DNA from: Atrichornis clamosus
Taxonomy: Eukaryota > Chordata > Aves > Passeriformes > Menuridae
NCBI GenBank assembly: GCA_013400975.1
Contig: WBMZ01000167.1
Location: 1-64,000 of the forward strand
Reading direction: 5' to 3'
Length of the DNA: 64,000 nt
Part shown: in pieces, positions 24,609-38,750 of the stretch
How positions within the stretch are numbered: the first letter of the stretch is position 1
How the letters are laid out: the number at the start of each line of letters is the position of its first letter
Made by a program: the position numbers and the translations under genes
The notes under the pieces: model-generated
What the model saw: the letters and a program-made list of their open reading frames with translations, nothing else
Database searches by the model: none
What the model was told of the DNA's origin: nothing

Positions 24609-27600
24609 CTGTTGCATAGTCGAGAGACAAGACCAGAATGTTTAACAAAGATTACTGAAATGCCAGTGGCTTCTGTGCAATTTTAGATGTTTAATTAGCC
24701 CAAGACTTTTTACATAAGAGACGGCTAAAAAAGAGACCTAATTTCTTAAGGGAGTAATATAAAAATGCTTTAATTTTTTTTTATTCAGGCAAAACTAAAT
24801 TAAGATTATCTCATTTGTTCCTAAATAGAAATGGAAAGCTTCCAAGAAACAGAATATTTCCTAGATGTATCCAGTATACTTTTATAATTTTGTTATAAAT
24901 AAGTAAATCCAAGTTTGTTAATTACATTAGGCAATGAAAATCAAATACTACTCTGTTTAAATACCAGCTTAACCATTAGTCTTTTCCACCGTTTGCAGTT
25001 CATCAACTATGCAAGAAAGTACAGCCAGCAAACACGCAAAACTGAATTAAAGCTGGAATAATACATTATAGATCCAATGTGTCCCACTGTTTTAAAATAT
25101 ATACTGAAGCTTTGAAGGCATGGTGTGACGTTCCCCCACTCCTTCCAAGTAAACCTAAATCTAGATTATCTACAATAGTATTGAGGTGAAGTATCTTAGT
25201 TGTATGTTGATGGTACAACCATCATATTTCTATCTTTGTTTGATCTCAGTAATTAAAAGAGATGCTTACTAAATTGAGAATCCTTTAAAATATTCGGCTT
25301 TCAAAAATAACATTGCTAGAAATGAAGCATTGGCTTTAACTTCAAAGCATTTTTAAGTGATGTGGTGGTAGATAACATAGTAGCACACCAAACCCAGAAG
25401 AGATGGATTCTCTTCATACAGATTTCTCAGTAATCGTGTTCCTGCCTCTAGAATATTGCTTGAAGGAGTGAGAGACAGCTCAGCAACATTTTAGTCACAT
25501 GATGGTGACAAGTCACCAGAACAACAACCAGAGAAAAAGTTAACCACAGGACATTACGTGGAAAACATGACAAAACTTTGAAAGGCTGCCAGTGAAGGAA
25601 AAGTACTAAAAAGTTCATGCAATATTTAAGACCCACAGCAGTACAGAAAGGATTTGTGCATAATTTATATTTGGTGGCTTATGTACAGCTTCCATCTAAG
25701 AAACAGATACAATTTCACAGCTCTTTTGTACTTGAAAAAACAGTCTAATTAACTAGAATGCTTCAATGATGCCAACCAAATCTCAGAAAATACAAGGCAG
25801 TACAATACAATAGTGCCACATACATCATTCAAGGCTATCAGAATGAAAGCAAGAAACAGTGTATTTAATCTATTATTTAGCTTCTGTATATAGTAAACTG
25901 GTACTCAAACCCATTATAAATATTCAGCACAGTTCTACATCTTTTTCAGGGGCACAGATCTTCCAAATCTCTTTTCTTCTCACTCGTTTTTTTAAGGAGG
26001 TACAGTACCTATTGTGCTCTTAATGTAACTATTGCATGGAACTTTTTCTTCTGGCTTTCATCTAATAAAACCACAAACTATTTTATACTATATCAGAGAA
26101 GATTCAATTTGTCAATGATATTTCCCATCCTTGCAGAAGTAATATTTTAGAAGAAAAACAAAGCAACACAAATCAAACTTACCCTTCTAAAATAACTAAG
26201 GGCATAATACTTCTGAAGATATTATCTCAGAAGTTGATTGTATGTTAACAATATGTACTTAATTAATCACTTTAATTTCTCGAAACTTCATATATAGTCA
26301 ATATGTATATAAGCTTTAATACCTTGATTTAAGTAGTTGCCAAAAATCCATCAAAAACTACTAGAATATCTGCATATACTATACACTTCCTTCTCCATGT
26401 AAAAGGGTATTTTCTCATTTTTATGTTATCTTACTGTTTTTGAAAGTCTGGCTCAAAACAACTGTAACAATTACTTTGGTCACATCACAGCTAATAACAA
26501 AAGAAATTACAAAATTTAATTTTCAGCTAATCATGACTTAATTGACCTTTTTTGTACTACATATTTTTACCTTACTCCAGGGTTGCTATTTAATCCCAGG
26601 TGGCAGTAAGAGTCATGTAGCCACTCACTCACTCCCACCCACACTGCCCCAGCCCGCTCCCCCCGCAGTGGGACGGAGAGGAGAACTGTAAAAAGGTAAA
26701 CCCAATGCGTTGAGATATGAACAGTTTAATAATGGTAATAAAGTAAAATATAGTAATAGTAACAGTGGAAATAACAATAGAGAGAGGAATAACACCCAAG
26801 AAATACAAGTGATGCACATTACAACTGCTCACCACCTGCTGACCGATGCCAAGCCAGTCCCCCAGCAGTGATCAGCCCCTCCTGCCCACCCTCCCCCTCC
26901 ATTTAAATATTGAGCAGGACATTCCACGCTACGGAATATCCCTGTGGCCAGTTCAGGTGTCTTCGTTGTGCTCTCTCCCAGCTTCTTCTGCACCTCCTCA
27001 CTGGCAGAGCAAGGGAAATGGAAAACTGGTTCACTTAGAGTAAGCACCACTGAGCAACAACTAAAACATGTGTGTGTTACCAACATTATTCTTACACTAA
27101 ATCCAAAACATCCAGTAAAAACAAACAAACTTGAGTTGCTTATCTGAACTTCCAGGTTTCCTTACACAGAAACAGAGATGAAATACTGGAAAAAAAAAGT
27201 TATTAATCATAGTGGTTTTTATAATACAGTAATCATCACGACTTTTCTAAAAGCAGCGAATGTAGACTCACCACCATAAATACACTCAACTTACTGATTT
27301 TGTCTTCTAACCAAAGCAACTTCTGAGGACAAACGCAGGAAACTGTCCCTAATCTAAGAGAATACCATTCGTTACCAGCCAAGTAGCCTTTCAGCAGCTT
27401 AGCGTTCCTTCATCTGGCATTGTCGGAATAAAAATCAACCCTTATGAAATGTGCAATAAAAGTAACCTTGCGTACCCATCAAAGGTCACTATGGGCTGGA
27501 CCTGGGAGAAAGTCTGTATTAACCTTAAGACGCAACTGATAGGACCTGCTCCTGTTTTTAAACGCTGTCAATGACAGACAAGACATTTAACTAACTGGAA

Positions 27601-30600
27601 AAGACAAATCACCACAAAACATAAATTTAAAACATTACACACAGCAGTTGCTCATTTCATCTCAACAGCAACAGTCCAGTTTTAATGACAAAGTGTTTTC
27701 TTTAAACTCCAAACTGCTTTCCCCTTAGACTACTCAATTAGTGACAGTTTTGTATTTTAAAGGGTCAAAAGCACTTTCCCTAGTAATCTTAGCACCTGGA
27801 ATACAATACAAATCCCTGTGTGCAACTGTTCATTTTTGAAGCTGAAGGATGCTACTTAGCATTTACACCACTAGACTACAACGCAAGAATAATGCAGCAG
27901 AAGAGACCAAGTCTCCTGGATAACTGTACTTGTCTTCTGAAAGAAAACAGCTCTGGTAACTACTTTGCTTTTGGTTTTATCACTGAAACCAAATAATGGA
28001 TAACATTACTTTATGATGAATAACATGCATGAGTAACACAAAGTAAGCATAGACTTAAGCGTCAGAGGGCAAAATATACTTTTCACCTGACATCACCAAT
28101 GTCTGTAGCAAGCTAGTTGATTATTTTCCTGGTGCTGTGACTTACACTTAGCAAGCTTGTCAACACCACATATTGTGTGTTCCATTTTATTTCACCAGTC
28201 TTTCAATTAACAGTGTGAACACACCTGCATATGAATTGTGTAAGTATTTACTTTTCTAAAAGAAAAAAATGTTACTTTATGAGCCATGAACATTCCTACA
28301 ATTTGGTTGCAGCAACTTAAGAAATAAGATGCCTCTGAGAGGCTGAGTATACCCTAGCTGTTAGCACAATTTTCTAGATGGATATTTAAACACAGAAAAT
28401 GACCCTCTCTCAACATGATTATCCATGATTCTATCATGTTCCTCTCTACTGAATTACTGCCAGTCAACCATTAAGTCCCTAACTTTGCTAGCCTACAGAC
28501 TTTGAGACAGTATATTAAAGTAAAAATGTGGAAAGTTGAATCTGCTTATCATTACTCTAGCCAAGGAACATTAGCATTAATATCACAGTAACATTAGGCT
28601 GCAAACTTTTATATGAACAGAACTTGATTAGAGCAGAGTTATAGCTGAAGAGTTAAACAAGATCCTAGTTAGGTGTGCAGCAGTTAGCAGAGTGCTGACT
28701 GGTTTTGTTTATTCCAGACACATATGCAAAAACTCTACCCGTGCCATTACTGCTTTACCACCTGCCCTCACGTACCTGGGAGAGCCTTGCTGACAAGCCT
28801 CGCAAATTTTTTCCCCTAGATTCAATGCCCACCACCCTTGAGGGGAATTTTAGGAAGGATGCTGAAGAAGTATCAGGTCTCAAGTGATTTAACCTACATT
28901 TCCGTGTGGAAGGTTTCGCGCTGCGGTTTGAATACAAGCCATTCCAACTCAGCCCCGCTTTGCTGGGTCCGCTGGCCTAGGAGCACATCCCACACTCCGG
29001 GGAGAAGCTGTTCCATGCAAAGGCTGCTCTGCGCCATGTGGACAAGACCCACGTTTGAGGCCTCGGTTCCCCAGCACAAAAAAGCTATACACAAATGTGT
29101 GCTGAGCCAGCCTGCAATAATAAGGCTACTGTCACATACCAACTCAGCAATGCTGTGCTGGAAAAAGAACATACAGCACTGCCTTGTCATGCAGCACCAG
29201 TCTCAGCTACTCTGTTGACTTACATGAGAAGCCTGTCACCTGTTCTTCCTGGAAACTCTTAATTCTTCAGTGCTTATTTACAGCAAATAGCACCAAAGAT
29301 TTCACTGTTTTATAGCATACAGTGACTTAATCCTTATCTTCTAAATGCCACCAGATATAGTATGGTATCTTGTAAACAGAAGGATAAAAAGATCACTTGC
29401 AAAAACAAGATATGATTTTTCAAGAGTTTTAAAATACCATGGCTACCATACCATATATAAAATGGATCAAACAAGCACAATGTCTACCATGAGACAAAAA
29501 AATTGGTATTTTCCTGAAGCAAGAATACAGTAATTTCAAATGCATAAATATTCCTGTAAAGCTTGCATTCAGTTTTAATATGTGACTTTGGTGTGGGAAG
29601 ATCAGCAGCAGCTTAACTGTACTCAAAGGTCTTAGTGCTATCCATGAAGGTAAAACAAGAAATCTCAAAGTAACACTAGTTTAGTCTTAGGTTTTAAGCT
29701 ATCAAGGAGGATGAGCTTTTTGAGAATCATTAAAGTGCTGCACGTGGATCAAATATTAGCTGTATATTCTTAGCAGAGTCTTTCTATTAGGACACCTCCA
29801 TGCAAGCCTGACAGCAGCTACTCCACAAAGTCCTGAAACCTAAACATATTTGTCTTAAGAACCACCAAGCGCAGTACCATATTGCATCAAAATGAACAGA
29901 ATACATACTGCTCCCTGACTTTTACACCTCATTAAGCCAAACAGGTTGTACTATACTCAAGTGGACACTAAGAGCAACACAACTCCTAATCTACTAACCA
30001 GCTAACAAAACAATTTTTTATCCTACTGCCATAATTCAAGGCACACACAAGTGATTTTTAAACAACTGATCAAGTACTCCACCACTTATCTTAGGATGTA
30101 ATTCACAGTATTTAATTAATATTTGTCCAAGTTCTTGAACGTTTCACATGGTAAATATCAGGTGTCGAGTGTTTTTCCTCCAGTTTCAAGTAATAGTATA
30201 TCTATCTTGTAACAGAATGTTGGCTGCTCTTTATCCCTATACAACTTAGTAACAAACTCAAGGTTTTTTCCTCCTTTTCTTCCCACACTCTCATCTTAGA
30301 ATGGAAATAGGAGAAGACGTGAACAAACTCTCCATTCAAATGAATACCAGAACAATATCTGAATATCTGAATCAAACTGTGTTTGATCTTACTCTCCACA
30401 ATCATTTACAACCTGATCTTTCCAGTCTAGTGAAAATCTAGTAGCTTTCCTCATTTTAGGTGCATTAAAATAAAACTTTCAAAAGGTATACGATTATCAA
30501 ACAAACATACATAATATAATATAGTTAGTGGATCCCAACCAGTTTAATGGGCTGCAAAAGTGAGCTCTGTACAAAGAAAAGTGATAGTACAGGACCCAAA

Positions 30601-32335
30601 AGATTGCAAGTCCTAGGCCAACCTGTGTTTTTAATTGTATCCTACCAAAATAAGCCCCCAACCAGCCAGCAAAATGAAGATCACATAGAACAGCAAACAA
30701 GATAATTTAAAATTCTTGCGCTTTACAAATCTACAGAACATTTCCTTCACATTTAAGCAGCACTTACACAACTTACAAAACCTCCCAAAGAAACTCCTTC
30801 CACTTGGTATAAAAATCACTTCACGCAAATCCTGCAAGTTATTTCAACCTTTCTTCTACATCACAGAAAGCAAAAGGAAGAACAAGACACAGGCATTTCC
30901 CGACCTCTGATATCCAGCAAGAGGCACCCCCTACGAAACAGGAGGGGCATTTAAATGTCAGGAAATGTCTTCTGAGCTTTTGCCACTCCAGAGCACAGCA
31001 TGATCAGCTGCTCTGTGGAAGTGGCACAGACACCATGTCCAGCTGCACAAGGGAGCTCTGTGGAGACAGAGCAGATTTCGCCAAGTGGAATCTTCCATCA
31101 AGTCATCTTACAACACAGAATGACTGTTGCGCGTATACAATTTTTATAAAATTAATTTTGCAAACTAAAGCCTCAAATACAAAACCATGGGACCGCTTCA
31201 ACTTCTCACAAACCAATCAACGTGAACATTAAAACTACCTCTCATTTGCCTCTTCTTTAATTAACTTAGAGAGCTGGAAAAACCTACCTTTTTGAAGTGT
31301 TGGGGTTTTTTTAAAATAACAATCAGCAATGAGTAAGTGAATGGTCCGAGGCCACCTAACGAATCAGCAATATAGATTTAAGAGACTGAGTGGATAACAG
31401 TTCCAGTAGTTTCAACTTCCTCATGCTCAGGCCTTAAGCTCACACAAACCCTGTCCCCCACAGGCAGACCCCTCCATTTAACCCTGAAACTCAAAAAGCA
31501 CACACACAAACCAGTAACAGCACTTTTCCATGCTGCCTTGTTAATAATCCAATCCTACATATTCAACAGCATTTTAACTCAAAGCTAAGCACTTTACCCT
31601 GAGAAAACCCACCAGTTTTACAGAAAAAAATAATAAGAGCGCTGGATATCTATTTTGACCTGGAACAACAGTTGGGTTATCTGACTGTAAGACTGACACG
31701 GAGCATCATTCCCAGGAACACTCTGTTTCCTGGGCAGGCTGACACGGGAATCAGTCACCACACGGCCCCACTCCGCCCGCAGACCCCACAACAAAGCGCG
31801 CAGTGCCCGCAGGCCCCGACCGCCCGGTGTCAGCCCCGGCCGCGCTCGGGACCCGCGGCTCCCGCCCCTCCCCGCCGAACACCTCCACCCGCCGCGTCCT
31901 AACGAGGCTGACCAAGTTCACACCGGCACAGCCGGGCACAAGGACCGAACCCCTCCATCCCGAACACCGACATCGCCCCAGCGCGCAGGCTGGTGCTGCC
32001 GGGCCGGGCGGTCACACCTCGGCAGAGACGTGCTCAGGACGGGCGGGCGCGGTAACTGCGGCGGAGCGGATTCTAGCGCGGACTCCCGGCACAGGAGGCT
32101 CGTCCCCGCTCCCCGGCGCGCGCAGCTGTTCCCCTCCGGCACAGCCTCAGCAGCGGGGCACCGCTTTGCCTCCCGAGACCCGCGGAGCCCGCCCGCACCC
32201 TGGGGCGCGCACACGCCGCAGCGGGGGCAGCGACGGGGACCCGGCGGGCTCCCACCTGCGGGGCGGCCCCCGCGGGAAGGGCCCCCGTGGGCAGAGCCCC
32301 CGATGGAAGAGCCCTCGCAGCTCGCCCCGCCTCAC
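24609..32335 (-). other. SAMD8: SAMD8 intron 1
   Basis: A ~7.7-kb AT-rich intron between the noncoding first exon and the SAM-domain exon. Apart from the solo LTR I see no recognisable gene in it. Short open frames (for example 28838-29218 plus, 126 codons) show no domain and overlap no splice-consistent structure. Confidence 0.6.
26576..27110 (-). mobile_element. Solo ERVL-like LTR in SAMD8 intron 1
   Basis: A ~530-bp long terminal repeat with no internal retroviral genes beside it. Read on the minus strand it begins TGTTTTGGATTTAGTG at 27110. It then contains the conserved 'tgttgctcagtggtgctta' segment, a TATA-like ATTTAAATGG box near 26900, and a GC-rich 3' part with the 'gtgagtgagtggct' segment at the other end. 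I recognise this architecture from avian ERVL-class LTRs. TCCAG occurs at both borders (26576-26580 and 27111-27115) and may be a 5-bp target duplication, although the left copy may itself be the eroded LTR end. It arose by recombination between LTRs; no coding capacity remains. Confidence 0.75.
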
Positions 32336-32570
32336 CTGCCGCTAAGTGGCGGTGCCACCACGCCGGGTCTGGGCGCTGCGGCAGCGGCTCCTCCGCGCCC
32401 GCGCCCTCCCTTCTGCCTCTCCCCGGCGGCGGCGGCGGCCACCGCCACCCCCCATCCCCCGTCCGGAAGCGGCGGCGGCAGCGCCGGGCGGGCGGCGGCG
32501 GAAGGGGCGGGACGGGGCGGGACGCGGCGGAAGGATGGGCCCCGGCCAGGAGGGGCTTCGAGCTGTGCGG
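31740..32570. promoter_or_regulatory. SAMD8: CpG island, SAMD8 promoter
   Basis: About 830 bp of very GC- and CpG-rich DNA with GGGGCGGGAC-type boxes (32506-32525) and CGG-rich runs. Its position relative to the SAMD8 coding exons, plus a consensus donor inside it (32336/32335, minus strand), make it the SAMD8 promoter and first exon. Large open frames on both strands here are GC artefacts. It could also fire toward the right, but no gene starts there. Confidence 0.85.
32336..32550 (-). other. SAMD8: Putative noncoding exon 1 of SAMD8
   Basis: The minus strand reads GCGGCAG|GTGAGGCGG, an excellent donor ending an exon at 32336 within the island. Joined to the acceptor at 24608 it would give a spliced 5' UTR. 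The transcription start is not visible; the right border is a guess. Confidence 0.5.
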
Positions 32571-35500
32571 GAGACTCGGAGTCAGTAGATATCCGCATCG
32601 TTCATCTAAAGGCATCTGTTAGGACAGTATAGCTGAGGGTACTTACAGGACCCTCATACTGTCAATCCTCATATCAAGCAGTCATTACAGAACGTTTCAG
32701 TTGCACCTTTATTCTTTTCTGACGGATGTAAAAAAAAAAATAAACTTGGCTGTCAGCAGCTGGCTGACAGCACTCAGTCATTTATCCACGGGGATCCAAA
32801 GCACAGACGTGAACAGCACAGAGGACTTAAGAAAGCTTCAGCAATGCACCGTAACTTCAGCAGCTCCATAACCTATAAATAATGTAAACAGAGGTGATAG
32901 AAGGAGACAGACAAACTAGAAATAAGTTGCTCTAGAAATAAGTTTATTTTGTATATCAGCTGTCTGTGGTAGCAGCCAGCCCTTTGCAACAGTTTGAGGA
33001 ACATTCAGAATTTGCTTTGTTGATGATGTAATTACTGTAAGATCCAAGGCAAGTCTTAAGTTGTAGCTTCAGTTGATACAAAAAGCAGGTGCCAGAGTAG
33101 GTCCATTAAGTTAATGACACTAGCCTTTTCAGAGGATGTGGCCTTGTGATCTTTGTTCGAAAAGAAAAGAAAAAAAGGATCTATTGCAAAGCTTATATAC
33201 TGCTATAGTGAAACAAGAACATTTTGTTTTTCAAAATGCTTCAGAGCTAGGTCAAGTTGTCAAGTCATCGAGAAATCTAATGCAAATACGCACTATTGTA
33301 CTATCTCAATTGTAATGGGCTACCTGCTGGATACTCAGAACAGAAACTGTGAAGAACATCTCACAGATGCTAAGAGAACATCTTGTTTCCATACGCCCTC
33401 ATACTGGTTCAAAGATGCTTATCTCTAAGCAGTCTATTCTGTCCTGCTTTTGTTTTTTACACTAAATGATGTGTAGTTTCCCAAAATGAGTTGCTGAAGT
33501 TGGAGGGAATGTTCCATTTTTGTTGCCAGTTTAGCAGCATCTGCAAATAATGTAGGAATCAAGTGCAATTTCAGTCCTCCCAATATTCCCCTTCTTTCCC
33601 TTTAAAGGCACTAGATGAAAAACTGACAAATCTGAATTCATCAGTGACAAAACACAGAACACATACCTATGAATCTAAAAAAATCAAATGGACCTTTTCT
33701 TCCTGTTAATAACAGATCTGTTAATAAAGCTGGCTGAAAGTTGAAGTAATTTTGCTTACTCCAGGTCCACATATTTATATTCAAAAAAACCTAGCATTTA
33801 TCTGACAAGGAAAACAAAATTACAGGAGAGCAAGGCAACTTAGTTAAACAAGAGTTTGTGCTTCTCTACTATGTGCATTCTTTACTGTTTTTGACATGAA
33901 TTTTTCTTCACCAACTGCTAGTCAATCACAGTTTTTTGCACACTTCCAAGTGCCAAGTCAGTACAATTTGCAATGCATTGCTGCATTTGCTTGTATCTGA
34001 ACAACTGGTATAAACCAAAAATGTAAAAATAAGCACAAACTAAAATTAAAAATTGCTGCAAAAATAACTGTAGCAGGCTACAGAGCTGTCTCATCATGGA
34101 AAACAGGTCACTGACAGTGTCTAAAGCACAGTCCTGAAGCTAACTTACCTTTCAGGATCTCATTCTTAGCCTATTCATGGGAAGTGCCAGGAAACGCCTT
34201 CTTTGTTAAGAGTGCTATGGCTTTGTTATGCATATTTGGTTGTTAGGGGGTTTTTTCATATAAACATGCACTAGGGTCTACCAGCTCACCAGATTCCAGG
34301 AAGGAAACCAAAAGAAAGCAGAAGTTTCCTAACCCTCTCCCTACATGTTTAAAGCAAGACCAGCAATCCACCTAAAAATGACTTCCCAATTTCAGTCTCC
34401 AGATTTTAGCAGTCCAGGTTGGAAAATAAGCTGTATTTAGACATGCATATGAATCCAGGACTATCTGAAGCTTACAGGACCTAAGGTATGTTATTCCAGC
34501 AGTAGATTTCCAGGCAGTGACCCCCTGGCCAAGAGTTGCATCTCCAGAGTAAAAGTGGAGAAGAGAGACAGACACATGTGCAGTGGAGAGCGCCCTGTGC
34601 CCGGCTGTGGGGGCTGCTGGGCTGGTTTGCAGCAGCGATTGCCAAGCAATAGGGAAAGGAGTAACGGCATAAACTAAGACATAAGAAGTCCCACCTCAAC
34701 ATTAGGAAGAGCTTTATGTTGAGGGTGGCAGAGCACTGGAACAGGCTGCCCAGGGAGGTTGTGGAGTCTCCTTCTCTGGAGGCATTCCAAATGCACCTGG
34801 ATGGTTCCTGTGCCACCTGCTCTACACGACCCTGCCTCGGCAGGGAGGTTGGATTGGCCGTCTCCAGAGGTCTCTTCCCACCCTAATGGATCTATGATTC
34901 TGTGAACCTCAGCACTGGATAAAGGCTTGGTGCTCAGTTTCTATCTGAAGTTATCACTGCTAATGGCATTTTTCTGCTCCAATTTCATCACCTAAGAAAT
35001 ATTTTGAAAATTACTAAATTAGCTTGCACAGAAAGTAATAAAGAGCATAATTTAAAACCTGTAATACTTATATAAAACTAGATATATAATAGTTGCTTAG
35101 CTGTTGCACTTCAAAGCTGAAAACTTCTTCCTGGCATTTGATGTTCTTTAAAAGGGTGAATTATCTAAATAGTTTGTGCTTTATTTAAAATAAATTTCCA
35201 ATAAACCTCATTCCATCACTTCAAGTTATGTCACTTCACACCATGTGACATGAAGGCATTGATGTAAGTTTGACAGGCAGTGCCAGTGCTGACATGTCAG
35301 TTTGAGAATTTATGACAAATTATATGCTACAGATATTTTTAAAACAACTGTGTATTGCCAAGGAAAAAAAGTCTTTAAAATAAGTAATAACACTGATGCA
35401 CCTTTAGATTGAAAACTCTCTATTCAATTCACATAGTTATATTGATTTAAGGTTCAGGCTGACACTTAATGCAATAAAAGAGAGGAAATTTATATTGAAA

Positions 35501-38500
35501 ATTCCCAACTAACTCAAGTTACAATATATTATAGAGCAAAGGAAAATGAGATGTGTTAATGTAGTGGGCTTTTTAAAAAATACTGTCATTAAGTAATACT
35601 GTTAGCATTTAATAATTTGAAATAATCTATCTTAAATTTTAGGACCCTACACAGGAAAAAAAGCCTTCAGCTGAACAGAGAATAAATTGCTTATGAAAAT
35701 TCTCATCCAGCAAAGAATACAACATGGCAAGTGGGGTATCTTTCACTAGAAGTGCTAATTGATTTAAATCATGGTCTTTTCTTTTTCTGGGCTTGGGGTG
35801 GAGTTTTTTGGTAATCTCATTTTTGCATAGATCAGGTCCTGCCTTACAATTTCTTCGTAATGTCTGTACTTCAGTTGAAGCATACTTAGGTCACTCTTGT
35901 GTGAACTTTCAAGCATCTATTCTTTCTTCAAATTTCTTAATTCTGTAATGAAAGAAAAAGAGATTGAATGCATAAGGACTAATCAAATTAATGAACCATA
36001 ATAATTTTTTAAGACAGACAACGAGCTTATTAGAAGATAAAAAAGGAAAAAAAAACTCCCTGTGCTCATCCGACAAAATTGTTCCATATGTTAAAAAAAT
36101 ACATTAATGTTGTAGAGCACCAAAAAACACTGTCTCCAAAATGTACCAGAGTTCAAATAGTTCTGTTCTTCTTCAGTAGTTAACAAGCCCAAAAATCAAA
36201 TCCTGAAAACAGGCTGATGAGTGAAATGAGAAGATATTTTGCACCTGAAGATACTCCATCTATAGAATCCGAGCTAGCTGAACTTTCGTGCTGTAACATT
36301 TTCACTGCAAAAACTTTATTCTTTCAGGATATGTGAAGGGAATCTGATTTTGGCCCCGTTTTCAGTAAAGAGATGGACAAGTGTCACAGGCAGGACATTG
36401 GTTAGAACTGATAGCATTATTTTCAAGAGAAAAAAAAGAGCAACAATGAATTTCCTGTTTTTAACTGCAGCACGTTTTCCTGCAATGCTGTGCTGTGTGC
36501 TACTAGAGTGCTGGGTGGCAATTTACATTGTTGCCTCCTAATCCATTATAGCCAGAGAATGTTTGATTTAGATTATTGCACCAAGTACTACCTTCTAAGT
36601 AATCACAAAGGCATAGTCCAATTAGAATGCCTTCTGTTGCATGTTCCAAAATTAAGCATGAAGTTCAACTAAAACAGCAGCTCTTTTATGTTCATATATA
36701 ACTGCACATAAATGTTTCGTCTAGAGCTGCCCAGCATTCCAACAGCCAGAAGAACCTCCAAAAGCTTGGAAATTCAAAAAGTGCCTCCTGCACAGAATAC
36801 TAAATTCACCTCTATTCAATGTGACCATTTATCAGTTTGTTGCTTTCTACATCCTTTCTTAGTAAATTTAAAAGGGCCAGAAAAGAAGCACAGATGTAGA
36901 GAGGCAAATCCATCTGAAAGCCAGATCTCTGGCACCTGTCTGTTTCAAAGGCAACTCCTGGCTAAAAAAGGTCAGTGACGCAGCTTTACCTAAGCCGCGT
37001 TTCAGACTATTAAATGTTTAGAAGATGTTACGTGTGGAATGCCAAAGGTTTGAAGTAGAGGGATGCACATGCCATACAAATGTTTGAGGCACACAGGACT
37101 TGGAGATCATTTTTCTGGAGTTCATGTTTTTCTGTTTGTCACCTTTCATGTCACAGATGAACTGAGTTCTTAGTCATTGCATTTGGGGTAGAGGCCAATA
37201 AAAGTTTTACAGCTGAAAAGGGCTAGACTTAAACATGAGTCTTAACTTTTTCACAGAACTTGATTAGCAACAAATGGGCTGGGGTTACATTTATAAAAAA
37301 CTGATAGTAAAGCCTCACCTTGAGTCTCCACCCAGAAACCTGAGAAAAGTAAACAAAATCGAACAACTTCACCTGCTCAGTCCCTTAATTTTCCTCATTC
37401 ACAGACACAAATCAATCAGCTTAAAGCACACTACTTTACTAAAAGAAAAAAAAACAACCCAAGAACAAAACAGAAAAACAAGGTAATGTATTAAGGACAT
37501 ACACATAGTGCTTAAAGTATAACTTCAGCCATTTTTCCAGTCCTCTCCTCTGCTGGATCTGGCCAGCTGGTTGCCTCACCCACAGCACAGTCTGTCTGCC
37601 TGTCCCACTTGCTCCTCTAAATAAGCACTGCAGCACTGTTACTTGTAGCTTCCCTTTTTTCACCTTTTAGGTCAGAACATATATGGCAGTGGGAAGTAAC
37701 AAGGAGTATTCAGGAGGCTCTCAAACAGTTTATTCGCTAAATCCACAGAATATTAGTAATTTCTGCTTCATGAAATAGTCTATACAAAGGCACTTTCTTT
37801 TCTCTTCTTGCATATGACTTTTGTCTTCTGATGCTGGAAACTATTGCATTGTATTATGGTGATCTCTAACTCTGAGTACTGCTAAACATAATTAATTAGT
37901 CCAGACTTTAATACCTAGTTTGAAATGGCTCTCTATTATATGTCATATATATATATGATTATATATCTTGATAAAATAAAGCAAACCCATCCTGGTATAT
38001 CAATGCATGTGGAATAAAGGTGGTTTAGACCTGACCAAGAGTTTCTACTCATCACCTTTCTTTCTGCAAGGGATGCTGTCACCACCAAGCTTCTCCTCTT
38101 GGGTCACCTTCTCTCCTGGACTGCCAGGCTTACAGAGAAGGTGCATCACTATTTCCTTTGTTTTGCCTTGTAGCTCCACCACTGATAATTTTGTAACCCT
38201 CTGCCAGGGGTCACACATTCTGCAGACCAGAAGCACAGGCACTGCTGTACTTGAAAGGGTGCACTAATACTACAATTTGACATGATGGGTCTGTAACTTG
38301 TGGCTTGCCAGACCTTCCTATATAAACAAATTCAGTGGCTTACAAGTTTCACCTGATGACCATTATACTCATGGCCTTTGCTCTCTTTTCAACAGAGGGA
38401 GGTATCATGCAATATGTGGCAGGTGTATTGTATTAACCCAGTGAGTGACTGCAACAGAAAATATTAAAAATATAAAGTACAGTTTGGCTCAGATAATTTT

Positions 38501-38750
38501 ACTGTGAAAACACAGTAGCTTCAAGAAATACATTTCCCTAGATTATCAGTAATAGGCAAGACATCATCATCCACTTGGTATTTAACCTCCTGGTGACCAT
38601 GTTGGTAGGACCTGCTGGTGCATTTCTGACCCTTTCACAGCTATATTTTTAAGCACCTCAAACTAAATGGCTGACAATTGTTATGGGGACAGAGTTGCCA
38701 TTCTTGCACCGGACAGGTTCCTGTGTTTCCTTTATCAGGCTTTAACTGCT
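32571..38750. other. Intergenic region, SAMD8 promoter to DUSP13
   Basis: About 6 kb without a recognisable gene. It holds two short hairpins just outside the SAMD8 island (32623-32663 and 32749-32771), a CR1 tail (34675-34905), and a small AT microsatellite at 37943-37970. The rest is ordinary AT-rich DNA. Confidence 0.6.
34675..34905 (+). mobile_element. 5'-truncated CR1 LINE tail
   Basis: This stretch follows the 3' end of avian CR1 closely. It has 'cagagcactggaacaggctg' and 'cccagggaggttgtggagtc', a 'ccagaggtctcttcccaccc' segment, and the terminal 'tctatgattctgtga' repeat that CR1 uses instead of poly(A). It is 5'-truncated and has lost coding capacity. It is less diverged than the CR1-like relics at 2.4 and 43.7 kb, so it is a younger insertion. 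Confidence 0.92.

Noticed and set aside
27400..27600. Possible second LTR fragment with an AATAAAAG-like end in SAMD8 intron 1
   Set aside because: A few phrases suggested an LTR R region, but no border, partner segment or target duplication could be seen.
31803..32632. Overlapping 180-200-codon frames on both strands in the SAMD8 island
   Set aside because: CpG-island DNA lacks stops in all frames; the translations are Gly/Arg/Pro/Ala-rich with no family match.
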